42,976 nt of DNA, taken from the NCBI GenBank assembly GCA_019113005.1, contig DXIE01000037.1, positions 1 to 42,976 of the forward strand. Reading direction: 5' to 3'. A program made the translations under genes and the position numbers. Below, one piece after another: positions 6,081 through 14,043 of the stretch (position 1 is the first letter of the stretch; each line of letters begins with the position of its first letter). This DNA comes from Candidatus Butyricicoccus avistercoris (lineage in GTDB: Bacteria > Bacillota > Clostridia > Oscillospirales > Butyricicoccaceae). The notes below the pieces were generated by a model, which saw only the letters and a list, made by a program, of their open reading frames with translations, ran no database searches and was not told the origin of the DNA.

Positions 6081-8105
6081 TTAAACCTTTGCAGCAGGTT
6101 TGTTTTTACCATTAAGTGCATATTTTTCATCAATCTTATTGTCAGCTTGACTGATAAGATACACAACTAAAATAACAATAGCTGCAACAACAATTAAACC
6201 AGGGATAAATGCTGTGCCTACAGAACCGGTTGTTACTAGTGTGCCAATTTGATAGACAAGGAATGAAAGCACATATGCTGTGCCAAGTTGCAGACCGATA
6301 CCGCCAAATAGCCATTTTTTATCTTGTATTTCAGAGTTCATAGCACCGATTGCGGCAAAGCATGGTGGAGTATATAGGTTAAACATCAGATAAGCAAGAG
6401 CTGCAACAGATGACAGACCCATAACAGTTGCAACATCTGCACCAGCACCACCAACAAGTGCTAATTCTTCGGTGTCGATAAAGTTTGTAATGCCATATAC
6501 AACAGCCAGTGTGCCTACAACATTTTCCTTTGCAATAAAGCCAGTGATTGCTGCCGCCGCAAGTTGCCATACGCCAAAACCAAGAGGTAAAAGAATAATT
6601 GCAAACGGACTAGCAATAGTTGCAAGAATAGATGTATTTTCCATACCTTCTTCAACTACTTGAAGCTGCCAGTTAAATGTTTGCATAATCTGAACAGCTG
6701 CATTACATACAAGAATAATAGTACCAGCCTTAATAATAAAAGACTTAGCACGAGAGAACATAGAGAATACGGCTCTCTTTAGGCTAGGAACTTTATATTC
6801 AGGAAGCTCCATAATAAAGAATGACTTTCTAAATTTATGACCTGTAATTTTAAGAACAATTACAGCACCAAATAAAATAAGTAGAATACCTACAAAATAC
6901 ATAAGTGTGCCAACCCAAGAAGCATCTTTGAAGAATGCACCTGCAAACAGTGCGATAACAGGAAGTTTAGCACCACATGGCATGAATGGAGTTAACATGG
7001 CAGTTGTTCGGCGTTCACGTTCATTTCTGATTGTACGACATGCCATAACACCAGGGATTGCACAGCCTGTACCGATAACCATAGGAATGATTGATTTACC
7101 AGAAAGACCTACACGCTTAAAGAATGGGTCCATAACAACACTTACACGAGCCATATAACCGCAATCTTCAAGCAGAGCAATTAAGAAATACATAACCATT
7201 ACAAGTGGTAAGAAGCCTACAACAGCACCTACACCGCCGATAATACCATCAACAAGTAAGGACTGTAAGAATGGTGATGCACCTTCTACAAGTGTGCCAA
7301 CATATGCTTGGAACTTTTCAATCCATGCAACAAGATAATCAGCAATCAGGGGGCCAAGTCTTGACTGTGAGATGTCAAATACAGCCCACATTACAACTGC
7401 AAAAATTGGAATACCTAGCCATTTGTTTGCAAGAACAGAGTCGATTTTATCTTGAACATTTGTATCCTTAGTTAAAACCTTGCGTGTTTCAACTTCGGAA
7501 ACAAGTTTATTTACAAATTCAAAACGTTTTCTATCTGCAGCTTCTACCTCAGCTTTGTCGTGTAGATTTATATCACCTTGATTGTAAGGTGCAGTTTGAG
7601 TGTCACCAAATCTTTCGGTTGCATTTGAAATGATTTCGGCTAAACCATTATCACTGGAAGCAGTTGACACAGTTTGTATAACAGGACAACCTAATTTTTT
7701 AGAAAGAAGTTCTACGTTTATAGTAGTACCTTTTTTGTCGTTTATATCACGCTTATTAAGAGCTACAACAACAGGTATGCCAAGCTCTAAAAGCTGAGTT
7801 GTGAAGAAAAGGCTACGACTTAAATTTGTAGCATCAACAATGTTTATGATTACATCAGGCTGTTCATTTTTCACATAACTACTTGTTACACTTTCCTCAG
7901 ATGTAAAAGGTGACATGGAATATGCACCAGGAAGGTCTACTGCAATTAGGTCATCACGGTCTGAGCAGTACATTTTTTTGATTGGGCTTTCTTTTTTGTC
8001 AACTGTAACGCCTGCCCAGTTGCCAACACGTTCGGTGCGACCTGTAAGGGCATTGTACATAGTGGTTTTACCACTGTTTGGATTGCCGGTCAAAGCAATT
8101 CTCAT
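6081..8105 (-). CDS. feoB: Ferrous iron transporter FeoB
   Basis: The 674-residue protein imports Fe2+ across the cytoplasmic membrane. The N-terminal G domain has G1 GNPNSGKTT (7-15), G3 DLPG (57-60) and G4 NKRD (117-120). A helical guanine-dissociation-inhibitor-like stretch of about 100 residues follows, then two gate domains with about ten membrane helices, including 'GTGCAIPGVMACRTI' and 'FMPCGAKLPV', which hold the conserved Cys of Gate motifs. The C-terminus is short. ATG 8105 has AGGAGG 8-9 nt upstream. feoA lies upstream and the Cys-rich companion downstream, giving the common feoA-feoB-small-protein order of clostridia. A terminator-like hairpin lies between feoA and feoB. Confidence 0.96.
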   Translation of the reverse strand: MRIALTGNPNSGKTTMYNALTGRTERVGNWAGVTVDKKESPIKKMYCSDRDDLIAVDLPGAYSMSPFTSEESVTSSYVKNEQPDVIINIVDATNLSRSLFFTTQLLELGIPVVVALNKRDINDKKGTTINVELLSKKLGCPVIQTVSTASSDNGLAEIISNATERFGDTQTAPYNQGDINLHDKAEVEAADRKRFEFVNKLVSEVETRKVLTKDTNVQDKIDSVLANKWLGIPIFAVVMWAVFDISQSRLGPLIADYLVAWIEKFQAYVGTLVEGASPFLQSLLVDGIIGGVGAVVGFLPLVMVMYFLIALLEDCGYMARVSVVMDPFFKRVGLSGKSIIPMVIGTGCAIPGVMACRTIRNERERRTTAMLTPFMPCGAKLPVIALFAGAFFKDASWVGTLMYFVGILLILFGAVIVLKITGHKFRKSFFIMELPEYKVPSLKRAVFSMFSRAKSFIIKAGTIILVCNAAVQIMQTFNWQLQVVEEGMENTSILATIASPFAIILLPLGFGVWQLAAAAITGFIAKENVVGTLAVVYGITNFIDTEELALVGGAGADVATVMGLSSVAALAYLMFNLYTPPCFAAIGAMNSEIQDKKWLFGGIGLQLGTAYVLSFLVYQIGTLVTTGSVGTAFIPGLIVVAAIVILVVYLISQADNKIDEKYALNGKNKPAAKV

Positions 8106-8180
8106 TTTTAAATCCTCCTATTTTAATAAAATGCTTTTTATGTACACAAAAATTAGCTTTAGCTAACTAAATACCTTTAA

Positions 8181-8206
8181 AAAACTGTTCATTTAAGAAC
8201 AGTTTT
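8181..8206 (-). terminator. Terminator-like hairpin between feoA and feoB
   Basis: On the minus strand, directly after the feoA stop, AAAACTGTTC, a 6-nt loop and GAACAGTTTT form a perfect 10-bp stem, followed by TT and then AAA. It could lower feoB expression relative to feoA or protect the feoA message; no other promoter for feoB is obvious in the 75 bp that follow. Confidence 0.6.
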
Positions 8207-8422
8207 CTAGATAAGAATGGCTTCTGCTAAATCCTTATCTATATTATAACGTCCGTCTTTTATTGAAACAACATATCCGCCTCTCATATGAGAAACAACG
8301 GTTATTGGTTCACCGCTATAACAACCAAGAGAAAACAGAAAGCTGTTTAACTCATCGTCGTCGGTTTGAATATCCTTGATAATATATTCTTTACCAAGTT
8401 CAGCGAAAGTTAAATTCACCAT
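8207..8422 (-). CDS. feoA: FeoA-family protein (SH3-like)
   Basis: This 71-residue protein consists of one FeoA/SH3-like beta-barrel: 'LAELGKEYIIKDIQ'-like opening (here TFAELGKEYIIKDI), 'FLFSLGCYSGEPITVVSHM' and 'GGYVVSIKDGRYNIDKDLAEAILI' in the usual order. FeoA is a cytosolic helper of the FeoB G domain in Fe2+ uptake. It is the first gene of the feo operon, with AAAGGGGG about 5 nt before the ATG and its promoter at 8473-8501. Its length is normal for the family (about 70-80). No regulator gene is adjacent. Confidence 0.9.
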   Translation of the reverse strand: MVNLTFAELGKEYIIKDIQTDDDELNSFLFSLGCYSGEPITVVSHMRGGYVVSIKDGRYNIDKDLAEAILI

Positions 8423-8472
8423 AACGCCCCCTTTCTAGCCTTTAAGAGCGGTTGCATATAACTAACAAATTT

Positions 8473-8501
8473 AAAATACCATAAGTGAAATGCTTTGTCA
8501 A
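8473..8501 (-). promoter_or_regulatory. Promoter of the feo operon
   Basis: Minus-strand TTGACA (8501-8496), a 17-bp spacer and TATTTT (8478-8473) lie 51 bp upstream of feoA. No clear Fur box was found. Confidence 0.65.
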
Positions 8502-8760
8502 TGAATTTTCATAATTAAATTTTACAATATAACATAAATAATTAAATATGTAAATACATACATGTTTTATATAGAGCAATAATTCATATATGTTAAGAAA
8601 ATTTAGCATATAATCAAATTATATGAATGATTGTGGGATTATATGATTGTTTTAAAGGCAAAATATGAGCTAAAATACATAAAACCTGTGTTTATAAATT
8701 GGTTAAAATGCGGAAAAGAATACAACAATCATAAAATAGAGAAAAGAACATAAAAAAGCG
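8502..8760. repeat. AT-rich intergenic region with ATGATTGT and ATTATATG repeats
   Basis: This gene-free stretch lies between the divergent feo and ula operons. ATGATTGT occurs at 8627-8634 and 8643-8650, and its complement ACAATCAT at 8725-8732 and again at 8808-8815; the last two extend to a shared 14-mer ACAATCATAAAATA. CATATAAT-CAA-ATTATATG is an inverted repeat (8607-8625), and ATTATATG recurs at 8638-8645. These look like regulator sites for the ula operon. No ORF, riboswitch or RNA gene was recognised. Confidence 0.5.
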
Positions 8761-8789
8761 TTGTAATAATTCATTAAAAGTGTTATGAT
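8761..8789 (+). promoter_or_regulatory. Candidate promoter of the ula operon
   Basis: TTGTAA (8761-8766), a 17-bp spacer and TATGAT (8784-8789) form a moderate sigma-A promoter. The repeat ACAATCATAAAATA (8808-8821) lies between the expected start and the ribosome-binding site AAAGGAGG, where a bound repressor would block transcription. Confidence 0.5.
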
Positions 8790-8837
8790 TCATTCAACAA
8801 ACAAGAAACAATCATAAAATAAAAAGGAGGAGTCAAA

Positions 8838-9941
8838 ATGAGCAAGATTGACGAAATCACAAGAGAAAGTTGGATTATGGGTACTTTCCCAGAGTGGGGT
8901 ACTTGGCTCAATGAGGAAATTGAAAACGAAGAGGTAAAGCCTAACACTGTTGCTATGTGGTGGCTTGGCTGTACTGGAATGTGGTTCAAGACTCCAGCAG
9001 GTTGTAATATCACCGTTGATTTATGGTGTGGTAATGGTAAGCGTACTCATGGCGATGGCAAAATGAAGGTTGGTCACCAGATGGCTAATATGTGCGGTGC
9101 TCGTGCAATGCAGCCAAACCTTCGTGCAGTTCCATTTGTAATTGACCCATTCGCTATTAAGAATGTAGATGCTGTACTGGCTACTCACTACCACCAAGAC
9201 CATATGAGTGCTGAATATGCTGCTCACGTTATTAAAAGCGGTATGACCACAACTGATGAAAATGGTAATGAAATCCCTGTTCCATTTATTGGCCCTAAGA
9301 AGTCTGTTGAGCTGTGGCAGAAGTGGGGCGTTCCAGCTGACCGTTGCGTGACTGTAAAACCAGGTGATACAATTAAAATTAAGGATATTGAAATCGTTGC
9401 TCTTGATTCTTTCGATAGAACTTGTCTGGTAACTACTGATTCTCAAGGTCCAGATAGAGAAGAACTGACAGGTGTTTGCCCAACCGACATGGACGAAAAA
9501 GCTGTTAACTATCTGATTAAGACTCCAGGTGGTAATATCTATCATAGCGGTGACTCTCATTACTCCATTTACTTTGCTAAACATGGTAAGGATTATGACA
9601 TCGACGTTGCATTTGGTTCTTTCGGTGAAAATCCAATCGGTATGCAGGACAAGATGACTTCTATTGATATTCTTCGTATGGCTGAGGCTCTGCGTTGTAA
9701 GGTAGTAGTTCCAATCCATTATGATGTATGGACAAACTTTATGGCTGATATCAATGAGATTAAGGTTCTTTATGATATGAAGAAAGACCGTCTAGGCTAT
9801 CAGTTCCACCCATTCTTCTGGGAAGTTGGCGGCAAGTATGTTTACCCAACTGATAAGGATAAGCGTGCTTATCATCATCAGCGTGGTTTTGAGGATTGTT
9901 TCGAAGCTCCTCAGAACATTCCTTTCCGTTCCTTACTATAA
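8838..9941 (+). CDS. ulaG: L-ascorbate-6-phosphate lactonase (UlaG-like)
   Basis: This 367-residue metallo-beta-lactamase-fold enzyme carries the metal motif H117-Y-H-Q-D-H122 plus 'YHSGDSHYS' and 'VVPIHYDVW', as in UlaG (E. coli, 354 residues). UlaG opens the lactone of imported L-ascorbate-6-phosphate to give 3-keto-L-gulonate-6-phosphate. AAGGAGGAG lies 8 nt before the ATG. It is the first gene of a PTS operon, upstream of EIIA, EIIC and EIIB of the ascorbate family, which supports this substrate class. Codon use is rich in GGT, CGT and GCT, as in highly expressed genes. A related lactone substrate cannot be excluded because the operon lacks ulaD. Confidence 0.92.
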   Translation: MSKIDEITRESWIMGTFPEWGTWLNEEIENEEVKPNTVAMWWLGCTGMWFKTPAGCNITVDLWCGNGKRTHGDGKMKVGHQMANMCGARAMQPNLRAVPFVIDPFAIKNVDAVLATHYHQDHMSAEYAAHVIKSGMTTTDENGNEIPVPFIGPKKSVELWQKWGVPADRCVTVKPGDTIKIKDIEIVALDSFDRTCLVTTDSQGPDREELTGVCPTDMDEKAVNYLIKTPGGNIYHSGDSHYSIYFAKHGKDYDIDVAFGSFGENPIGMQDKMTSIDILRMAEALRCKVVVPIHYDVWTNFMADINEIKVLYDMKKDRLGYQFHPFFWEVGGKYVYPTDKDKRAYHHQRGFEDCFEAPQNIPFRSLL

Positions 9942-9957
9942 TTTAGGAGGGACATAA

Positions 9958-10416
9958 ATGCTTAAGTATTTTGTAGAAAATAAATATGTTAAGTTTGCTG
10001 ATGAGGCAAAAGACTGGAAAGACGCTATCCGTATGAGTTGTGAAACTCTCGAGGCAGCAGGTGCAGTTGAAGAAAGATACAAAGAGGACATCATCGCTTG
10101 CGTTGAAAAATATGGTCCATATATTGTAATTGCACCAAATATCGCTCTGCCACACTCTCAGGAGGGTGCAGAAGGTGGCGTACATAAAACCGCTATCGCT
10201 TTTATGAAACTTAATAAGCCTGTTAGCTTTGAAGAAGGCAATCCAGAATGTGATGCTCAGCTTTTCTTTACTCTTGCATCTTGCAACCCAGAACAGCATC
10301 TGGAAAATATGAGCAAACTATCTGATATGCTTTGCAATGATGAGCTTATAGAGGAACTTGCTAAAGCAAATAATGAAGAGGACCTTTTAAAGCTTCAAGA
10401 AAAATATATTGATTAA
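9958..10416 (+). CDS. ulaC: PTS ascorbate-family EIIA component
   Basis: This 152-residue EIIA of the mannitol/fructose superfamily has the phosphorylation-site motif 'NIALPHSQEG' with His66 (E. coli UlaC about 154 residues, His68). It takes phosphate from His15 of HPr and passes it to the EIIB encoded at 12038. It starts 16 nt after ulaG with GGAGGG upstream. The EIIC gene follows after 88 bp containing a hairpin, so these are separately translated parts of one permease. Confidence 0.9.
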   Translation: MLKYFVENKYVKFADEAKDWKDAIRMSCETLEAAGAVEERYKEDIIACVEKYGPYIVIAPNIALPHSQEGAEGGVHKTAIAFMKLNKPVSFEEGNPECDAQLFFTLASCNPEQHLENMSKLSDMLCNDELIEELAKANNEEDLLKLQEKYID

Positions 10417-10443
10417 ATATGTATTTATAGAGAAGAAATAGAC

Positions 10444-10471
10444 ACTCAGAGGGCATTTTAGCCTTCTGGGT
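10444..10471 (+). other. Intercistronic hairpin between EIIA and EIIC genes
   Basis: ACTCAGAGGGC (10444-10454), loop ATTTTA, GCCTTCTGGGT (10461-10471) is an 11-bp stem with two G-U pairs and no T run, so it is unlikely to terminate. It may set message processing or stability between subunits that are needed in different amounts. Confidence 0.6.
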
Positions 10472-10504
10472 AGTCTGAAAAGGGAAAGGAACAAGGGTGA
10501 CAAA

Positions 10505-12001
10505 ATGGATATTTTGATGACTATATGGACCTATTTTGCAACCAACATTCTCCAACAACCAGCGTTTATGATTGGTTTAATTGTTTTAATCGGTTATGTT
10601 CTGCTTGGTAAACCTTGGTATGATACCCTAAGTGGTACTCTTAAGGCAATTGTAGGTTATTTGATTTTGACCGTTGGTTCTGGTGGACTGACAAACAACT
10701 TCCGTCCAGTTTTAGTTGGTCTTAAAGACCGTTTCCAAATGGACGCAATGGTAATTGATCCTTATTTTGGTCAAAATGCTGTTACGGTAGGTGTTGAAGA
10801 AGTTTTCGGTAAGGGCTTCGGCGATGCAATGATTTTGCTGTTTATTGCTTTTATTGTAAACATTCTTTTGGTTCGCTTTACAAAACAAACAAAACTTCGT
10901 GCACTTTTTACAACTGGTAATGTACAGGTTCAGCAGGCTGCAACAGCTTACTGGCTGATTATGTTTGCTTGTCCATTCCTACTGGAAAATCGTGTTGCAA
11001 TGCTTATTGTTATGGCTCTGCTTCTAGGTGCTTATTGGGCAGTTGGTTCTAACCTTACAATCAAGCCTTGTCAGGAAGTTACTGACGGTGCAGGTTTCTG
11101 TCTGGCTCACCAGCAAATGTTCGGTGTTGCTTTCTTCTACTGGTTAGCTGGCAAGCTATTTGGCAACGAGGGCAAAAATAAGGATAAGAAAGTTAAGCGT
11201 ATTGAAGATATAGAGCTTCCAGGCTTTATGTCAATGTTTAACGATAACATGGTATCTGCATCTATCCTAATGCTTGTATTCTTTGGTGCTATCCTTTGCG
11301 TACTTGGTCGTGATTACTTAATCGCTGGTGGATTCCTAAAGGAAGGTCAGAGCATGGTATTCTATGTAATTCAGACCTGTCTATACTTTGCAGTTTATCT
11401 TGCAATCCTGCAGCTTGGTGTTCGTACATTCGTTGCAGAACTGACAGCATCTTTCCAAGGTATTGCTGATAAGATTCTTCCAGGTTCTGTTCCAGGCGTT
11501 GACTGTGCAGTTATCTTCGGTTTTGGTGCTCCAAATGCTGTAACTCTTGGCTTCCTTGCAGGTTTTGTTGGTCAGATTTTAGCTATCATCGTACTTGTTG
11601 TACTAAAGAGCCCTGTACTTGTTATTTGTGGATTCGTTCCTCTGTTCTTTGATAACGCTACAATCGGTGTATTCGTAAATGAAAAGGGTGGTTTAAAGGC
11701 TACTTTAATTCTTCCTTTCATTTCTGGTCTATGTCAGGTATTCGGTTCTGCTCTTATCGCAGGCTGGGTTGGTATGGCAGCTTATGGCGGCTACCTCGGC
11801 ATGTGGGACTGGGCAGTTGTATGGCCAGTATTCACAGTAGCTATGAAGTTCCTAAGCTACGCTGGTGTTGCAATAGTATTTATCGTGCTTATGGCTATTC
11901 CTCAAATTCAATATAGGAATGATAAGGAAGGCTACTTCCTAATGACAGAAGATTATGAAGCTTATAAGGAGCTGCGTGAAAAACAGCATGCAGCTAAGTA
12001 A
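10505..12001 (+). CDS. ulaA: PTS ascorbate-family EIIC membrane component
   Basis: The 498-residue multi-pass membrane protein has about eleven hydrophobic segments starting at residue 15. It contains 'GYLILTVGSGGLTNNFRPVL' and 'AFCLAHQQM'-like segments (GAGFCLAHQQMFGV) with the conserved substrate-site region of UlaA transporters (E. coli 465 residues). It forms the sugar path through the membrane and delivers the substrate to EIIB for phosphorylation at C6. The start is ATG 10505, with AGGGTGA about 5 nt upstream. No EIIA or EIIB domain is fused. The C-terminal 20 residues are polar and cytosolic. Confidence 0.93.
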   Translation: MDILMTIWTYFATNILQQPAFMIGLIVLIGYVLLGKPWYDTLSGTLKAIVGYLILTVGSGGLTNNFRPVLVGLKDRFQMDAMVIDPYFGQNAVTVGVEEVFGKGFGDAMILLFIAFIVNILLVRFTKQTKLRALFTTGNVQVQQAATAYWLIMFACPFLLENRVAMLIVMALLLGAYWAVGSNLTIKPCQEVTDGAGFCLAHQQMFGVAFFYWLAGKLFGNEGKNKDKKVKRIEDIELPGFMSMFNDNMVSASILMLVFFGAILCVLGRDYLIAGGFLKEGQSMVFYVIQTCLYFAVYLAILQLGVRTFVAELTASFQGIADKILPGSVPGVDCAVIFGFGAPNAVTLGFLAGFVGQILAIIVLVVLKSPVLVICGFVPLFFDNATIGVFVNEKGGLKATLILPFISGLCQVFGSALIAGWVGMAAYGGYLGMWDWAVVWPVFTVAMKFLSYAGVAIVFIVLMAIPQIQYRNDKEGYFLMTEDYEAYKELREKQHAAK

Positions 12002-12037
12002 TTGAAAAATAAACAATTTTTTAAGGAGAGATGTAAA

Positions 12038-12343
12038 ATGGCAGCTCAAAATATGAAATTTTTAGTATGTTGTGCAAATGGTTCTGGTTCTAGCCTGATG
12101 GCTCAATTAGCTCTTGAAAAGGTTCTTAAGAAACATAATATTAAACCTGGTAAGGTTCATCACTGCCCACTTTCTGAGGGCAAGGGTAGTGCTCCTCAAT
12201 ATGACGTTCTGATTTGTGCACAGAACTTTAAGAATATGTTCGACGATGCTGAAAGCAAGGGCGTTAAGGTTATCGGTCTTAAGAATGTAATGTCTGCACC
12301 GGAAATCGAAACAAAACTAAAGGAAATTGGTATCATTGAGTAA
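12038..12343 (+). CDS. ulaB: PTS ascorbate-family EIIB component
   Basis: This 101-residue EIIB of the lactose/ascorbate fold has a phosphate-binding loop C12-ANGSGSS (12-19), where Cys12 corresponds to the phosphorylated Cys of E. coli UlaB. A second Cys (11) precedes it. The frame is open from a TTG at 12002, but ATG 12038 is chosen because AAGGAGAG lies 8 nt upstream and the resulting length equals that of UlaB. It completes the UlaC-UlaA-UlaB permease. A hairpin without a T run lies before the next gene. Confidence 0.92.
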   Translation: MAAQNMKFLVCCANGSGSSLMAQLALEKVLKKHNIKPGKVHHCPLSEGKGSAPQYDVLICAQNFKNMFDDAESKGVKVIGLKNVMSAPEIETKLKEIGIIE

Positions 12344-12357
12344 ATGATATGAAAGGT

Positions 12358-12388
12358 AGGGTTCCCGAGCTTTTAGTTTGGGAATCCT
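12358..12388 (+). other. Intercistronic hairpin between EIIB and DeoR genes
   Basis: AGGGTTCCCGAGC (12358-12370), a 5-nt loop, and GTTTGGGAATCCT (12376-12388) form a 13-bp stem with three G-U pairs. No T run follows. It separates the transporter cistrons from the regulator cistron and could protect the 3' end of the PTS message. Confidence 0.6.
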
Positions 12389-12420
12389 ATATTCATATAG
12401 GCATAAAGAGGTGAAAAAAG

Positions 12421-13188
12421 ATGAAAAGAGAACGTGCCTATGTGGAAAACAGGCGAAATCAAATTCTGGATATTATGAAAGAAAATCCTAAGGTGCGTGT
12501 TGATGATTTAGCAGCTAAATTTAAAGTATCACTTATAACTATAAGACGTGACCTTCAATATTTGGAGGATAAAAAACTGCTTGTGAGATTTTATGGCGGT
12601 GCATCTTATGCAAACCAAAAAGAAGTAGAAGAAAACGAAGTAAAACTTTATAGAAAGCTCATTGCACAATATGCGGCTTCGCTTGTAGAAGATGGAGATT
12701 CTCTTTTCATCAATACTAGCAGTAATGCACTGCAAATGCTAACCCATGTTAAATGTCATAATGTAACGGTTATAACTAACAATGGGAAAGCTATTGACCT
12801 TGATTACCAAGAGGGAATAAGCATTATACTTACAGGCGGTGAGCTTAGACACCCGAAAGAAACTATGGTAGGTGATTTTGCTATAAGAAACCTTCAAACG
12901 GTTTTCCCTAAAAAAGCATTTATAGGCTGCTCTGCTATTTCGCCAATCTCAGGCATGACAACTGAAAATGCAGCCGAGGTTAAAATAAATGAGATTATGA
13001 TACAAAATGCAAAAAATGTTTATGTTTTAGCTGACCATACTAAAGTTGGTAAAAATAGCAGCTTTACTAGCTCACCTATACAGGGTATTGGTCATTTAAT
13101 TACCGATGAAAAAGCACCAGAAGATGTATTGAATGAACTGAGAGCAGTGGGTGTTAAAATTCATCAGGTACACAAAGGAGATTTTTAG
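12421..13188 (+). CDS. ulaR: DeoR/GlpR-family sugar-operon regulator
   Basis: The 255-residue protein has the DeoR helix-turn-helix at residues 8-55 ('RNQILDIMKENPKVRVDDLA', 'VSLITIRRDLQYLE', 'RFYGGA') and a C-terminal sugar-phosphate-sensing domain with 'ITNNGKAI', 'LTGGELR' and 'ADHTKVG', as in GlpR, UlaR and AgaR. These usually repress until a phosphorylated pathway intermediate binds. It lies inside the operon between transporter and enzymes, with GAGGTG upstream. ATGATTGT/ACAATCAT repeats upstream of ulaG are candidate targets. The symbol is assigned by context: the family is certain and the UlaR role is likely. Confidence 0.85.
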   Translation: MKRERAYVENRRNQILDIMKENPKVRVDDLAAKFKVSLITIRRDLQYLEDKKLLVRFYGGASYANQKEVEENEVKLYRKLIAQYAASLVEDGDSLFINTSSNALQMLTHVKCHNVTVITNNGKAIDLDYQEGISIILTGGELRHPKETMVGDFAIRNLQTVFPKKAFIGCSAISPISGMTTENAAEVKINEIMIQNAKNVYVLADHTKVGKNSSFTSSPIQGIGHLITDEKAPEDVLNELRAVGVKIHQVHKGDF

Positions 13189-13190
13189 GT

Positions 13191-14030
13191 ATGAAAGCAT
13201 ACACACTTGGACTTTATGAAAAGGCAATGCCTTCAACACTAAGATGGAAAGAAAAAATGCTTGCAGCTAAAAAAGCTGGTTATGATTTTATAGAAATTAG
13301 TATAGATGAAACAGATGATAAACTTGCAAGACTTGAAATGACCCGTAAAGAGCGTGCAGAACTTCTTGACCTAATGGAAGAAACAGGTATGCCTATTCGT
13401 ACAATGTGCCTCAGTGGTCACCGTAAATATCCACTTGGCAGTATGGACGAAAATACCCGTAACCGTGGTATGGAAATCATGGAGAAAGCTTTAGAGCTTG
13501 CTGAAGACATTGGAGTTCGTATTATTCAGCTTGCAGGATATGATGTATATTATGAAGAAGGTAATGAGCAGACAAAAAAGCTGTTTTCAGAAAACCTAAA
13601 AAAAGCTACCGAAATGGCTGCTAAAAAAGGCATTTTACTTGGCTTTGAAACTATGGAAACAGAGTTTATGAACACCGTTCAAAAATCTATGGAATATGTA
13701 AAGATGGTTGACTCAGTTTACTTAAATGTATATCCAGATTTAGGCAATATAACAAATGCAGCTAAAACATACGGTAAAGATGTACTTGATGACCTTGAAA
13801 CTGGTCGTGGCAGACTTGTTGCTATGCATCTTAAAGAAACCGTTCCAAATAAATTTAGAGAAATTCCATTTGGAACAGGTCATGTTGACTTTGAGGCAGG
13901 TATTAAAAAAGCTTGGGATTTAGGCGTTCGCCGTTATGTAACTGAGTTTTGGTATACTGGCAATCCAGAATGGGAAAAAGATATGGATTTTGCTGTATCT
14001 ATGATGACAAAAATTCTAGACAAGCAATAA
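13191..14030 (+). CDS. ulaE: L-xylulose-5-phosphate 3-epimerase (UlaE/SgaU-like)
   Basis: This 279-residue AP-endonuclease-2-type TIM barrel opens with 'LGLYEKAMPSTLRWKEKM', typical of UlaE/SgbU (about 284 residues). Candidate metal ligands are Glu in 'GFETMETEFM', Asp in 'YPDLGNI', His in 'AMHLKET' and Glu in 'TEFWYTG'. It converts L-xylulose-5-phosphate to L-ribulose-5-phosphate. It starts 2 nt after the regulator gene, with AAGGAG upstream. It is followed 13 nt later by the unknown propeller-like protein. Confidence 0.92.
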   Translation: MKAYTLGLYEKAMPSTLRWKEKMLAAKKAGYDFIEISIDETDDKLARLEMTRKERAELLDLMEETGMPIRTMCLSGHRKYPLGSMDENTRNRGMEIMEKALELAEDIGVRIIQLAGYDVYYEEGNEQTKKLFSENLKKATEMAAKKGILLGFETMETEFMNTVQKSMEYVKMVDSVYLNVYPDLGNITNAAKTYGKDVLDDLETGRGRLVAMHLKETVPNKFREIPFGTGHVDFEAGIKKAWDLGVRRYVTEFWYTGNPEWEKDMDFAVSMMTKILDKQ

Positions 14031-14043
14031 AAGGAGAAACACC

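Noticed and set aside
9021-9719. 232-codon ORF antisense to ulaG
   Set aside because: It has no ribosome-binding site or family signature, its composition is rich in Thr/Ser/Asn/His as expected for the reverse of a biased gene, and ulaG on the other strand is a clear enzyme.
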